DNA of 64,000 nucleotides, taken from NCBI RefSeq assembly GCF_000276665.1, contig NW_004955480.1, positions 8,207,200 through 8,271,199 of the forward strand, given 5' to 3'. The notes under the pieces are model-generated. The model had not been told where the DNA came from and ran no database searches. It saw only the letters and a list, made by a program, of their open reading frames with translations. Within the stretch, counting starts at the first letter, position 1. Every line of letters begins with the position of its first letter. Positions 33,170 through 45,483 of the stretch are shown here, one piece after another. Origin of the DNA: Chinchilla lanigera (Eukaryota > Chordata > Mammalia > Rodentia > Chinchillidae). The translations under genes were made by a program, and so were the position numbers.

Positions 33170-34846
33170 GGTGGAAGTGACTTTTCACAGTGCTCTTATT
33201 TTTTTAACCATGAGTATACACCACCTCTTAAAAATAAAGGAGGGGAGGAAAAGTTGAAGAAAGGGGAGGGGAATGGGGAAAAAAGAAGAAGCAAGATATA
33301 GCATGTACAGGTACAAATCCCCTATGACAAATGTGATCCTTATGTATATCTAAAATGTACCAATAAAATAAAAAGAAATCCAATAAAACAGCAAAAATAG
33401 CATGAAACCACCAAATATAATCTAAAAGACATCTACTCATGTATAATATATTACAAAAACCAATATGGAGCAGCTGGGTTTTCCTGTCTTACACAAGGCC
33501 CGCATATTGAATCACCCCTAGTTGAGAGACCCACAAAACATCCGGTGTTGTTTCTCACCACAGCTTCTCTGCCCTCGGCAGCCCTGCTCTGCTGCCCCCT
33601 GGTCCCCCAAGGACACAGCAGCAGACAGGATGTTCAGATACCTCTTATGCAGCCCTTGGAGATGAGACAATAGCAAATGCTCCGTTTCAGGAAAGAACAT
33701 CTGGAAATTCTGAAAGCCTTCCAAACTAGCATCTGCGGGAGCCTGGGTCCCTTTGGGCCAGAGTTCACCGTGGGGTCACACTAACCCAACCACCTCTCTT
33801 TTAGTGCCTCTTGAGGCCGCCACTGGTTTTGCAGAGCTTTGTTCCCTTTCCGGGGGTTTCTCCCTCATTATGTGTGGATGTCCCACAGGGAGAAGACAAG
33901 CTGTGCTCACCAGGGCTGCCCACCACCAGTTGCCATCCACCTGGCCTCTTCTGTTCCTCCTCTCTCTCCACTGGTGACACCTAGTGAGGAGACTGTGGCT
34001 TCTAGTCCCCCGTGTGGCTCTGCAGATCCTCCGTCCTTCTTTCTGGGTTCACTGCTCCTATCTAGGAAGGACCACAAGATTCTGTCCTCAGCTTCCAGCT
34101 GGCTTCCTCCTGCAGGGCAGCCTCAGAGTGCCAGATTCCTTGGCAGAGGTCACTGCTCTTCTCTGCTTGGGACCTTTTCCTTCCATATTCCCACAGCCTC
34201 TTGGTTCCCTCAGCTCTTCCCACCTGGTGTGTCCCTGCATACTCTTGATACCTTTCTAAATTGCCCTAGATGAAACCTTCCTTAGATCACCCTGAGTGTA
34301 GCACCCATGCCCTTCTAGGACTGACCCCTATCGAGTTCCCTGCCTATAAGGTAATTTGAATTTGTTCTATCAATGCTTTTGGTGACCACCATCTTGGTGA
34401 ATCTCCAGCTGTCCCCTGCCTGGGCCACACTTTGTCGGTGGAGTCCCATCAAATATGCTTCATGGCTCTATGTCTCATGGAATTCATAAGGAGCCCACTC
34501 AATCTCCCTAACAGAGAAGAATGCTAGTCATAATTACATGGGGACAAAGGATACCAGTTTACATTGTCATGGAAACCAGAATATTTGGTCTATACATACA
34601 CACACCAACATATGACAGTCTCACTATAGATACAGTGGAAACCTTTAGAAACTCTTCTTCTCACCTTTCCAGAGCTCCTTTTTTGGACAATGCCTCCCAC
34701 AAATGGACTTCTGGAAGCCCCATGGCTTCAGCCCTGACCTACCTAAACCACAGAGACTAATACAGCTTCAATGAAACTGTATCAGCCAAAGCACACCTAG
34801 TCAGAGGTGTCAACATTTCTATCAGGCATATAGAAATGGATAGTGG
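33170..34846. other. Intergenic stretch without recognised features
   Basis: A C/T-rich open frame of 144 codons at 33839-34273 overlaps others in different frames and has no recognisable domain. I treat it as chance. Confidence 0.4.
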
Positions 34847-34995
34847 GACTGGGCGTGTTGGCACACGCCTGTAATCGCGGCACTCAGGAGGCTGAGGCAG
34901 GAGGATCATTGTGAGTCTGAGACCGGCCTGGGCTATAAAGCGAGCTTAAGGCCAGCCTGAACTGCATAGGGGGACCCTGTCTCAAAAAAGAAACT
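34847..34995 (+). mobile_element. Full-length B1-type SINE
   Basis: 'gactgggcgtgttggcacac' to 'gaactgcataggggga' and 'ccctgtctcaaaaaag', with the internal duplication intact. Confidence 0.93.
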
Positions 34996-35369
34996 GTTGG
35001 TGATGTGCTACCAGCTGCAACACTAACAGGATAGCCATCTCATCTACCTATTATCTATTTGGTTTATGTCTTCAAGCAGAGTGTGAGGTCATCGATACAC
35101 TGACCAGAAGGGTCTTTCCAGTGGGTTTCTCGTGGCACTCTGTCTTATTCAGAGAAGAGCCTCTGAGCTGGCCTACAGGACCCAGTCTGCCTTCTGCTAA
35201 TCTTACCATCCTGGTCTTCCTCTTAATCCTCCAATTCTCCAAGCACATGATCAACCCAGAGCCTTTGCTTCCGCTGTTCTTGTGATATAGGAAAAATATA
35301 ACTCTGACCTGATAGATGTCAAATGTACAGAGTTCATGGTTTTACATCAAGGAATGAAGTCAGGAGCCA

Positions 35370-35640
35370 AAGGAAGAGGCTACAAGAGTTTTATTGGAAA
35401 TAAGGGGAAGAAGAATAGCTCCTAGATTTCCAGGAGGGGTCCCGAATGGGTGGCCATCAAGGTCCTTAGTCAGGGGTAATTTATACATCAAAATCACAAT
35501 ATGGATACAACATAGGTCAGACTAACATCAACCTACAGGATTACGAGGGCAGCTGCTTAGCTAATATTGACCCAGTAGAGAAACAAGTCATGTTACAAGG
35601 GTACACGGAAAGAACAGAGGCATTTTGGGTAGGCGAGGGG
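35370..35640 (-). mobile_element. Possible LTR, minus strand
   Basis: 'gagttttattggaaataagg' reads as a reversed polyadenylation region. The rest ('gggtggccatcaaggtcctt', 'taatttatacatcaaaatca') looks LTR-like. The family is unknown and the edges are undefined. Confidence 0.3.
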
Positions 35641-36250
35641 AAGATGGGTTCGGATGTACCAGTCACACACCTGTGCCCCCGATGCCTACCTGGACCAACC
35701 GGACCAGGTGGGACTATTCCAGTTTAATCTCCAGTTGCCATTTACCTGACCACTGCAGCTCCATCCCAAGGCTGGACTTTCTCTCTTCTGCTTCACCCTC
35801 AGCCACAATTCTATGTCTTTATTTTTATACTGACTTCCTTGAAGGCCCCATCCTCTGACTGTATATGAATTTCTAACTTAGCCATCTATAATACTTGCAT
35901 CTGAGATGTTCTTTCCACAGATATCAGCATGACTTGATGCCTCCACTCCTCCAACATCATCTTCTCCCTGAGCACTTTCTCCTTATTCAAAGCCATAGTG
36001 TCCAGCCTAGCAGTTTCTACTTCGCTTCCCTGCTGAGTTTTTCTGGGTACCATGCATCACCTTGTGAAACACAGTTTACTTCTTTACATATGTGACTTAC
36101 TGCTCACCCTGCCAACTCACATGGATGTGCGCTGTAAGCAGGCATGAATCATTGTCTGTGCACTGAATAATCTCAGTACCTAAAGAGTGCTTAGAAAGCG
36201 TGATGCATGATAATATGTGCTGACTTATTACTAAGTGCAAATGAGGTCTA

Positions 36251-36396
36251 GCCGGGCATGGTGGCACACGCCTGTAATCACAGCACTCAGGAGGTTGAAG
36301 CAGGGGGATCGTTGTGAGTTCGAGGCCAGCCTGGGCTACAAAGTGAGCTCAAGGACAGCCTGAACTGCACAGTGAGACCCTGTCTCAAAAAACATA
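36251..36396 (+). mobile_element. Full-length B1-type SINE
   Basis: 'gccgggcatggtggcacacg' to 'gagaccctgtctcaaaaa'. Probable TSD 'atgaggtct' before and 'aagaggtca' after. Confidence 0.93.
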
Positions 36397-36879
36397 AAGA
36401 GGTCATTTGCCTCTTTTGCCAATGTTTTTCAGTGTTCAGTGGTTCCTCATTGTGCTCAGGACAAAACTAAAGCTAGCTCCTTAGCTTGCTTATAAGTGGG
36501 CAGCAATTTACTTTCTGGTCTTTCCCCACAAGCTGCTTTCCCAACTGCCATGACTATTGAAAGGGAGGAATTGGCATAGCCTAAGAAGTGCTGAGTGTTT
36601 CTGTCTTACAGAGGGAAAAGAGATAGGGACACCAGCATGAAACGAGCAAGGAATTCATGGTTGTTCTTCAATTTGGCCAGTGTTCAGACCAGTTTTCAGA
36701 CCAGTGCCACCTTTCGTTTGAGGAATTGCTTATCTTCTTTTTGTGAATGGAGAAGCCTATCTTCTTCCATGGGACTGTCCCCAGCGACAGCCAGGTCAAT
36801 TGCAATAGTCAGCCCACTTCAACATAGTCATTGGTCCAGAAGGGTCATATCAAGGTAGGATAGAAGAAATAAAAAGTAA

Positions 36880-37843
36880 GTAGAAAGGAGACAAGGAAAT
36901 CAAGATTTTAAAATTGTACTTGTAAGAAAAACTGTAGCTTGAAGACAAGGCTTTTTCCCTTCCAGGAAACTCAGTCCAAAGAAAAAAATCCTAACAGTCT
37001 TTTTGAAAGGGAAAAACTCTACATTAGAAATTGTTCTGTTAGAAACTTAGTTCTTTACTTTTGAGCATTTTCCTTTCATTTCACAATGTCTAGCATACCT
37101 CCTAGTTTTCATTCACTCTTTCAGGTTTTTACACTAGTGAGAAAATACGTTGCTTAATACATTCAGATCTCATTTACTGGGGTGTGGGAAAAGAGAAGGG
37201 AAAGAAGGGGAAATTATGTACATATGTATATACAGGATAGCTAATGTAGTTATACGACTGTCTTCTATTACTCTACAGAAAGTAACAGTTAATGATTACT
37301 TGTTTGATCAGTCTTGCATGTCTCTATTTGTTTTCCTGAGAAACCACTTTGAAGATATCAATAAGTAATACAACAACCATTGTTAACTTCCTACAACTTG
37401 TCTGTAACTCTGTATTGTTTGTGTTCTTCTTATGCTGTTTTGTAAATGGATGTCTGTTTGTTAATATGTTTTCCTTCTTTTATTTTTAAAATAAATTTTT
37501 AAAAACTTTGTTCTTTTGAAACTGCCTAGCCCTGTAACTGCTTCATGATTTGTAATTATTTTCTTGACCCCTGTAACCAATGGACTGTACTATTGTACCA
37601 AGCTTCATAAACTGATGACCATTAACCTACCCCTGTAACTGATAATCTCACCCTGCTAGCTAACCAGAACTGCCAGGCTGCTCTGTCTCGCCTTTGTACC
37701 TCCTTTGTGCCTCATGTTTATACATCATATAAAAGCCCTAGGCTACCAGATATCAGGGCCTGATATTCTGGGAATGATCCAGATCAGCACCTTCAAATCC
37801 TGAGTGTCATTTCAGCGTTTCTGCTTGCCGTTGCACTTTTACA
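36880..37843 (+). mobile_element. ERV LTR family 'A', longest copy
   Basis: Contains the U3 blocks shared with 18190, 31265 and 43430, then the block shared with 260-686. A TATA-like 'catataaaagccc' lies near 37727, and the end is 'gttgcacttttaca' at 37843. No internal genes are attached and no TSD was found. It is the only copy covering all shared blocks, so it serves as the reference for this family in the window. Confidence 0.65.
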
Positions 37844-38549
37844 ACATCTTGTAAATTCTGGGCACTAGTTGAATCCTTTTTACTCAGAAGTTACACTACC
37901 TCTACCACCCAGGGAAGCGGCAACATTGCTGGGGAAGCGTATCTCAACTTCAAACACATCTACACGGCCTGTTCTGTCAGGTGACAGACAGTGAGAACAG
38001 GCGTCCTGGATCACTGGTCACCATCGTGAAGACGCCCTTTAAAGGTACCTGTCTCCACCTTGTCATGTATTTTCATTTCTCTGAGCACAGGCACTCCGTT
38101 CTTTGCATGTGTCCTAAAATAAAAGCCTTTCATGTCTCTTTTTACTGGCGCATCCTGAAAATTCTTCTTCAGCCAACTTGCGAATTTATTTTAAAGGGAT
38201 GGGACAAATTCCTTACTTCAGCCTTGGGGATCTCACAGAAACTGCCCAGTACCAAAATGACTCAAGCCCCACTGATCAGAATGTTCCCTGAGATGTTTTT
38301 AACTGAAGGGCATTATTCCAACCCATAACCACCATCGCCACACACACTAGGCACTGTTCTCACCTCCGCTTACAGCGTGTATTAATTCAAATGTTGCTGC
38401 CCTTTGACATCTCTGACCTGCTTGAAATTGTGGAACACCCTGAATAAACCCTCAAGCTTCACTGGCTTTGAGTTATTTGCTTTAGAAGTAATAAACCCTG
38501 ACTAGATTTGCTATAGGTAGTACCTCTGATGTGTGTTCTCTATGGTAAC
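37844..38549. other. Unassigned stretch between two LTRs
   Basis: A 115-codon open frame at 37981-38328 has no recognisable domain. It may be ERV internal sequence left between the LTRs, but nothing proves this. Confidence 0.35.
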
Positions 38550-39005
38550 TGTGGAAATGTAAAAATAAGGCTTCTTGTGACTCATAGATAAGCAGTTTCA
38601 ACAGGTTTGAGATTGCCCGGAAAGGAGGGAGCGCCAGAAGGGCCAGAGCATTATCTTCTGTCCTTGGAAGAAAGAACATCTGGTGTTGACACAGCTCTCT
38701 CCCCCTCCCCTTGCCCATAAGCAGAAAAACTCTGCATTCCTGCACACTATACATCATAGAGGCCCAATAAGTGTAAAAAACTATGTGTATTAACCAATGC
38801 CATCTGCTTCTGTAATGATGCTTGCAAGCCCCCTCCTTTGTGGTTTTTCGGGTTAAAGAGCCAGAACTGACCTGGCTTGGGGCTCTCTGTTCCTGCGAGC
38901 TCAGTGAGCCCCATGCATGCTTAGTGAATAAAATCCCCTTGCTTTTTGCATGAGAGAACGTCTCTTGGAGTCTTCCTTCACGCAGCGAGTGTCTCAACCC
39001 TAACA
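38550..39005 (+). mobile_element. Solo ERV LTR with perfect 5-bp TSD
   Basis: 456 bp with ends TGTGGAAATG...CCCTAACA. It is flanked by 'gtaac' at 38545-38549 and again at 39006-39010. An AATAAA lies near 38927 and the U5-like end is 'cagcgagtgtctcaacccta'. The absence of internal sequence means LTR-LTR recombination. The 181-codon open frame on its minus strand (39027-38482) is antisense to the LTR and is not a gene. Confidence 0.9.
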
Positions 39006-39010
39006 GTAAC

Positions 39011-41448
39011 AATTGCTTATTTTTCAAGAACTTAGAGGTAGCATTGTCTAGCTCAAACCAGTTGAAGCCACCAACCTCTTCTCTTGGACCCGTGGAAGTG
39101 TCTGATGAATGACCTTTTGACTTAAGAAGGCCAAAACTTCCACCCGTAGATCACGATGAAGCAGCTGTTTTCTAAACATGCACCCTGCAAGAGCCATGAA
39201 GTTTAGTTACGCATGTGCAGACCACAAATTATTTCATTTCTCTCACTTCCAATCACCCCTCCCAAGCCTTAGACGACCCTTCTTCTTTAACCCATAAATA
39301 CTGTAATAGGGTTTCAAAGGCTGCTTTTCCTAAAGGCTTTGACTCTTCACTTGGGTCTGCAGATATCTGATGGGAGCTAAAACCAAGATCAAATCTTGGA
39401 ATCTCCACCTTTACATTGTATCTCTCTACTTTGCTACCTTCAACTTTGGTTCAGATTCCTGCTCAACTCAGCATGCTGACATGATAATCATTTAAGGAAT
39501 ATCTGTCTAAAACCAATAATACGCAGTTGATTAATCCTAAATTTATCTACTCTCTTCCTTCTTCAAAGCTAGAGACAATAAGATAAGAATAACTGATATA
39601 TTTTCAAGATTACAGGGGCATCATAATAACAGATTATCAGCCACAAGCTTTTACGATATCCTGTCCCAAGGCATTGCCCCAACCAACCCCAATTTTCTCC
39701 TCTGAGCTACTATCTCTCTGAATCGTTCTCTTCCCCAACCTATGTCAAGTTCCAGAACAAGGAGCCTTGCAGACAATCAGCTTCCTTGGTACCAACACAA
39801 CCTGAGCGGACGTCAGTCAGACCGTAGTCTGACCCATACTGCTCGACGCTGCGTGTATGCTACCCCCTAATTTTGTCCTTCCCCTCTGTAATCCCAGAGC
39901 CACTGCCAGCACCTCAAAGACAGACCTGGCATCATTAGGCTGCTCTGCTCTTCCCAGGATGGCCACACTGAAGACAAGATCCTTTCCAGCTTCACCATCC
40001 CTTTCCTCCGCTAATGGATCTCCTGGGACAAGTGGTCACAGCTGTGTTGCCATAAAACTGTCCGCTGCTTCCTTAAAACCAACAAACTGAGAGGCAGAAT
40101 ATCTGTAAAAGAAGGAAGTTTGTTTCTGTAGCCAGCTGTGGGGAGGAGGCTGGACCCGAGTCCAATCCAACTTGATTTACAACTGTGTTCTTTCCATGTT
40201 TACACCCTAAGCGAAGGGACTTTACAAGCATGAATGAAGCAAGTCACTAAATAGAGCAGTCTCTGTGCAAAGTCTCCTGACAAATTTTATGACTGCAGCT
40301 GCATACCTGTGGCCACTCCCTGGGGTGTGCTAATTTAGGCGCCCCGGACTGTTTTTCTTACCTTTGGAGAAACACTTCACTTTCTTTTATAAGATGAATG
40401 GTAAGCAGACTATAAGAAAGACATAATTCTGGGACATTACCCCTGCTCAGAAGCTTTATGGCCTCTACTGCAGCTCTTAGGAAAAGTTTTCGAGGGGGAC
40501 TTTCTCCAGAATGTAAATTCTTTGTCATTTACACAAACCCAAGCAGCTAGTAACTAGAGATTCGACCTGCAGCCACAGATGGTGGTTTTGGGCTTGTAAC
40601 TCTTGGTCGCTGGGGCCCCCAGAGCCAGACCTTTGGCCAGGACTCTGGTAACAGTACCTGTGAACCCTATTCCCAGGAGACACACCTGAAGCATTTCCCT
40701 GTCTGCACAGGACTGTGCCCCGCTAGTAAATTCTTTCTCTTCTGCAAGCTCATCATTTCAGTGACCGGCACGACAGGAAAAAAGGTCTGCTTCAGTAGCT
40801 CCACTGTCTGCACATCGATCCACCACACTCTGCCATCGAGGTGAGTCTTCCCATTTCCTGGGCTCTAGAGCACCCGATTCCAGCCTCAAGTCACATCCTC
40901 TTCTCAGTTAGACGTTGCTGGTCAATCTTCCCTACGCATTACCTGGGAGCTACTTGAGAAAAGGAACACACACACAGGCACACACACAAATGTGTGTATT
41001 CATTAGTTAGGAGAACTTTTTCCAACTTGTATGCAGTGATAGGCCTATAAATTAACAGAAGAACAAAAGTTAATTTTCATATACAGGACGGAGTACTCAA
41101 TGATAAGTAACTCAACGATAAGTAACAATAATAAGTAACTGAACGGACAGAGATAAAAGATGTATGCATATGCCACACTTGAGAATGGAGGAGGGCTCAG
41201 GGCCTCATTAGGGAAGCTTGGGAGAGTCTACTGGGCTTTTGTATGCCGGTGAATAAGGAATCTGTCTCTGAGGCTGCCAGATTCACAGGTGGTATAATGA
41301 CAGAGGGGAATGTAATGACAGCGCTATTTTCTGAGGCACTGCCTTAGTTAGGTAAGGGAAGCTCAGGTGAGATTTCTTTCTGTATCTTCTTGGCTCCAAT
41401 GTGTTCACTTAGAAATAATCTGTATACCACCTCTGGGGCCTGATGATT
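39011..41448. other. Intergenic stretch, mostly unrecognised
   Basis: 39030-39440 is LTR-like in texture ('aacccataaatactgtaata') but unnamed. A 16-bp-period mini tandem ('gataagtaac' three times) lies at 41099-41145. I see no exon. Confidence 0.35.
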
Positions 41449-41489
41449 ACACACACACACACTCACATACACACACACTCACACACACA
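41449..41489. repeat. (AC)n microsatellite
   Basis: About 41 bp of AC repeats with 'tc' interruptions. Confidence 0.95.
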
Positions 41490-42618
41490 AATTTGTTAGA
41501 GCAATGACTGAGCCCTATTTCAGGATTAAGGCGATGACTGGAGACTTCTAGGCATCGCCTGGTGGTCTGAACAGGCTGTTGTAAACATTAGTGATTGATA
41601 ATCTGTCAATTTTGATGCCCCTGTAAGTCTTGAAAATATCTTAGTTAATCATATCTTGGTGTCTTTAGCCTCCAAGGGGGTAGAGAGATTTGATACAGAA
41701 CATACATTTATGTACATGTGTGTATTTGTGTATGATGTGTGCATGTGTGCACCTATGTTCTTTTGACTACAAAATATAATTTAGAAAAGAAATCTCCATG
41801 CCCAAGGAAAAATATTCTGGGTAAACCACCCTGGTAGGATTCTTGGTGAAGGTAGGCTAGGATGATAAATTCTTGGGTGATGGGCAGTTAAAGAATTTGA
41901 TCAGATATTGGGGTGGTAGAGTTTTACTAAACTGCCCCAGCAGGACCCTTGTTAATCAGGGTTAAATAGGCCAAGCATGCCCGAGATCAGGGTATAGCAG
42001 TGGAAATCACCCATTGCTGAGTTCGTGCCTGAAGCACCTACAACAAAGAACAGATTAACAAAAGCATACAAATTTATTTGATGTAAATTTTAAATGATAC
42101 AGAAGCCTTCAGAACTAAAGTTCCAAAGAAACAGGAAACCCATGCATATTTTTTTGCTAAGTTTGAGGAAGAAATGATTAGTTGTGGAGAAATATGACTG
42201 GACAAAAAGTGGCTGTGGTCTAATCAAGGGAATTTGGCAAGCCTACTTGTTTAGATTCTTCTCTTTGTCCCTCTATCTCTAAAGATAAGGACAGTCCTCA
42301 TTTATGGGTATAGGGTTGGCATCTCTCACATGAGAGTCTGATGACCTGTTTTAGAGGAAGGCCAGAGAATCCTTTTATAAGCTGTTAAGGGTTAAAGGCG
42401 GGAGGACCAGGGAGATCTTTGCTTCTACCGCTTTTCAGATGACAGGGTGCCATATTTCGGGGTAGTGCGTCTTGAACACAGTCAGGGGACTTGAGGATTT
42501 AGGTCAAAGAGAGAATCTTTGGCACTGGTCAGATGCATCTCCCAAAGTCTCTGGCTGGGCAGGCTCAGCATGAGAAAATATACAATGTGCTTGCACAGGT
42601 AAATCACTTACCTAGTTT
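41490..42618. other. Intergenic stretch, possible old LTR in minus orientation
   Basis: 'gcatacaaatttatttgatg' at about 42063 resembles the reversed polyadenylation zone of an old LTR. The family is not identified. Confidence 0.35.
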
Positions 42619-42721
42619 TTTTGTTTGCTTGTTTTTGTTTTGTGTGTGTGTACTGGGAATTAAACTCAGGACTTCGTGCTTGCCAGGCAGGCGCTTATGC
42701 CACTGAGCTATATCCCTGGCT
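42619..42721 (-). mobile_element. ID SINE with TSD
   Basis: T/G-rich tail, then 'ttgccaggcaggcgcttatg' and 'ccactgagctatatccctgg'. Direct repeats 'cacttacctagttt' (42605-42618) and 'cacctacctagttt' (42722-42735). Confidence 0.93.
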
Positions 42722-43364
42722 CACCTACCTAGTTTAAGTCAGCATCACGGCCTCAAAAAAGCTCCTGCACTCAGGGACCTGAGGCTAAGGACACAGGTTG
42801 ACTTAGTCTGCTGGGGCTCTGGGTAGGGGGGCAGGCAATCAGTCCGTGTGGTGCTTGTTGCACTGTTCATCCTGCACCCACCCAGCCTAGAGGGCTGGAC
42901 CCACCCTGGCGAGCCCACATAGAGGGATTTGTTCAGATTTGTTTGTAGTGATGGAATTCTGGACAGACCTTCCCCAAATTTGGCAACCTGGCACTTAAGA
43001 AAACCACAAAAGATCTCTCTCTTATTTCCTTCTACCCTCCTACCATCAGGCCATGAGACCCGCATTCAAGAAGTGATTTCTCTATACCTAGAGGGAAGGA
43101 ACTCCTTATCTCTCAAGGAACTGGGACACACAGGAGAAGCTGAACAAACAGGCCTCCTTAAGTTCCCCCACGTAATCACCACAGATTGCACCCTTCTGTT
43201 CTATGATTCTCCACAACTGCCACTTTCCATTGGAAGTAATCATAAAAATACACAGGTTTGCCTGCACTGTTAGGTCTTCATTTCCAAAGGCTCCCGTGTC
43301 ACATACAATTAACGTTAAACAGATTTGTATGTTTTTCTCCTATTAATCTGTCCTTTGTAAAAGT

Positions 43365-43386
43365 TATATATATATATATATATATA
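43365..43386. repeat. (TA)n microsatellite
   Basis: About 22 bp of TA repeat. Confidence 0.95.
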
Positions 43387-43399
43387 AAATAGTTAAGAT

Positions 43400-43615
43400 A
43401 GCCATACTACTAATTTCTATTAGCTAACTAATAGAAAGTTTTGTGCTTACATCGTTTGATCAATTTTTATGTCTATATCTTATAATCTGAGCAACTTCTT
43501 CAAAGATAACAATAAGCGATGTACTAACCATTGTTACTCTTCTACAATCTAGTTTTGAAATTTTTATCATTATTTTTAGTATTTTTTCTCTTTAAAATAA
43601 AAAAATAATCTATCC
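43400..43615 (+). mobile_element. ERV LTR family 'A' fragment
   Basis: 'tttgatcaatttttatgtct', 'aatctgagcaacttcttcaa', 'aacaataagcgatgtactaa' match the 31-kb and 37-kb copies. Confidence 0.6.
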
Positions 43616-43750
43616 TTGTTCAAGAGACCTCATCCATGAACCTAGGGATGGATGGGAAAAGAAGTTCTTCCTCCACTATAGTAGGGATCCAGGCATTAGA
43701 GCCATTATAGCCTAACGTCCTCCCATTACTTTAACAGCACCCAGTGCGTG

Positions 43751-44067
43751 TGTATTAGTCAGTTTTCCTATTACTGAGCACAATACCTGACACTCACAAC
43801 TTAATGGAGGAAAGATTGAATTTAGCTCATGGCTTGGTGGGACTCAGTCCATGGTTGGCTTCAAAGCAGGAGCGTCATGGTGAAGGAGCAAAGCTGCTTA
43901 GTTATGGCAGCCTGGGAGCAGGGCAGGGGAGCAGCACCAGAGTGGAATGAGCAAGGCATCACATACAATACACAAGGCCATGCCTCCGTGATTTATCCAG
44001 ACACACCCAGCAGTGTGCTCTACTCACGAGATCAACTAATGTACTAGGCCGAGTGACCAGGACTTCA
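43751..44067 (-). mobile_element. MaLR-type solo LTR, minus strand
   Basis: Begins 'tgtattagtcagttttccta' (reversed MaLR 3' end) and ends near 'gaccaggacttca'. Flanks 'gcgtg' (43746-43750) and 'gtgtg' (44068-44072) agree at 4 of 5 positions, as expected for a decayed 5-bp TSD. Confidence 0.75.
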
Positions 44068-44112
44068 GTGTGCTTGTGACTTTTTTTAGAAAATGACCAT
44101 AAGAATGAAAAA

Positions 44113-44213
44113 CTTGGGGCTGGGGATTTAGCTCGGTGGCACAGCACCTGCCTGGCAAGCTCAAGGTCGTGGGTTCAATTCCCAGTACCAGAAAAAAAAA
44201 AAAAAAAAAAAAA
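44113..44213 (+). mobile_element. Young ID SINE with TSD
   Basis: 'ggggctggggatttagctcg' to 'gggttcaattcccagtacca' and an A-tail of about 22. Direct repeat 'aagaatgaaaaa' at 44101-44112 and 44214-44225. Confidence 0.95.
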
Positions 44214-44225
44214 AAGAATGAAAAA

Positions 44226-44915
44226 ATAAAGGTCCTACATTAACTAGGGCAGAACTGAATTTTGAAGTACAGACATAGTAGAATCCCAAAAAGAATAAAG
44301 TACAAGAACAAATGAAATCCAGACTTTGAACTGTTAAGCATTTGGGTCAAGTGACAGAAAACTTACTATAGCAGAAAATGCCTAATGCTTACCCACTCTG
44401 GCAGTGACCAATTCCTACAGACCTGCCCAGCCTCTCCTTCCCACCGGAAGCACCTGTCGCTTTTTGCCTGGGAGCCTTCTCCAACTTCTAATTGAATTAC
44501 AGTGTTCTTCCCGTGCACAAGACAGCCTGAAAGTGCCCAGGAAGTAATACCCTCACTGGGAGCACCCTGCAGCTCGTGACAGGCAGGAGTGAAGGATGAG
44601 GACCTCAGCTCACTTGTGCCCTTGAGTGGGTTCACCCTGAGAACTGCACTGTCAGCCAAAGCTCCCCACCAGCTCAGGTTCCAATTGCTTGCAGTGACAG
44701 CTTTCCTGTAACACACCCTTAGTGGGTCTCTTTCCTCCCAGGCTGGATGTCCCACCCCTGGTGTGCTGTGACATTACTATTACTGAGGCTCCCCTGGGAG
44801 ATGGCCTGTGGAGGACGAAGGGAACAGCGTTTCACTGACTTCCACACAAATCTAGCAAAGGAGAAATGTCGCAGAATGGTACTGATAAAGAATGTGGAGT
44901 TGGCTGTTTACAGCC
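44226..44915. other. Intergenic stretch without recognised features
   Basis: A 129-codon open frame at 44755-44366 (minus) has no recognisable domain. Confidence 0.4.
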
Positions 44916-45478
44916 TGTTATGGTTGATACATTGTGTCAACTTGGAGAGTCTAGAAGGTTAACTAAGTGACTCAGCAGGGAGCCAGGGTGCTTACTTTGT
45001 ACTCATCCTGAGCTGTGCAAGAGGAAGGCATGCAGACCATGTGGGTGTACAGGACCACCCCCACCCCTCCCAGGGCAAGTAGGCTGCATAAAAAAAGGGG
45101 AATAGAGAAAGGACTGGCTGCTGGCTCTTCCGAGGAGCTCTGGTCTTCGCCTTCAGCTTGGTCGTCTCCTGGCTTCTGGTGCAGACTATTGGGCTTCCAT
45201 TTGGACTATTCAGCCTTCTGGTGTTGGCTCTCCGGCCTTCATCGTACATTCTTCACCATTACGTCACAGACCCATCAGTGTCCTGATATGGACTTGCACA
45301 GACACTGCAGCGAGCTCCAGGCCCGGGGCTGGGCTCTTCAATCTCCAGCATGCAGACACCCTCTGCATGCTTCCTCATCCAACTCTGTGGCTGACCACTG
45401 TAAGCCAAACCTGTAATTTCTTGTACATTTGTATATCTTGTGTTATATCTGTTTCTCTAGTAAACCCTGACTGATACA
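44916..45478 (+). mobile_element. Solo MaLR/ERVL-type LTR with perfect 5-bp TSD
   Basis: 563 bp with ends TGTTATGG...CTGATACA. It is flanked by 'cagcc' at 44911-44915 and 45479-45483. The start and end follow the MLT1-style pattern (tgtcaacttgg near the start; 'tctctagtaaaccctgactg' near the end). A 5-bp TSD is typical of the ERVL group. The minus copy at 4286-4659 shares its first 40 bp. Confidence 0.92.
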
Positions 45479-45483
45479 CAGCC

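Noticed and set aside
33839..34273. A 144-codon plus-strand frame with hydrophobic segments
   Set aside because: C/T-rich DNA gives open frames in overlapping phases (also 33753-33977 and 33984-34259). No motif or splice pattern supports coding.
38482..39027. A 181-codon open frame on the minus strand
   Set aside because: It lies almost entirely antisense to a solo LTR with a perfect TSD, and it shows no domain.
39811..39830. Short palindrome 'gtcagaccgtagtctgac'
   Set aside because: Seven-base arms are expected by chance many times in 64 kb and nothing functional lies nearby.
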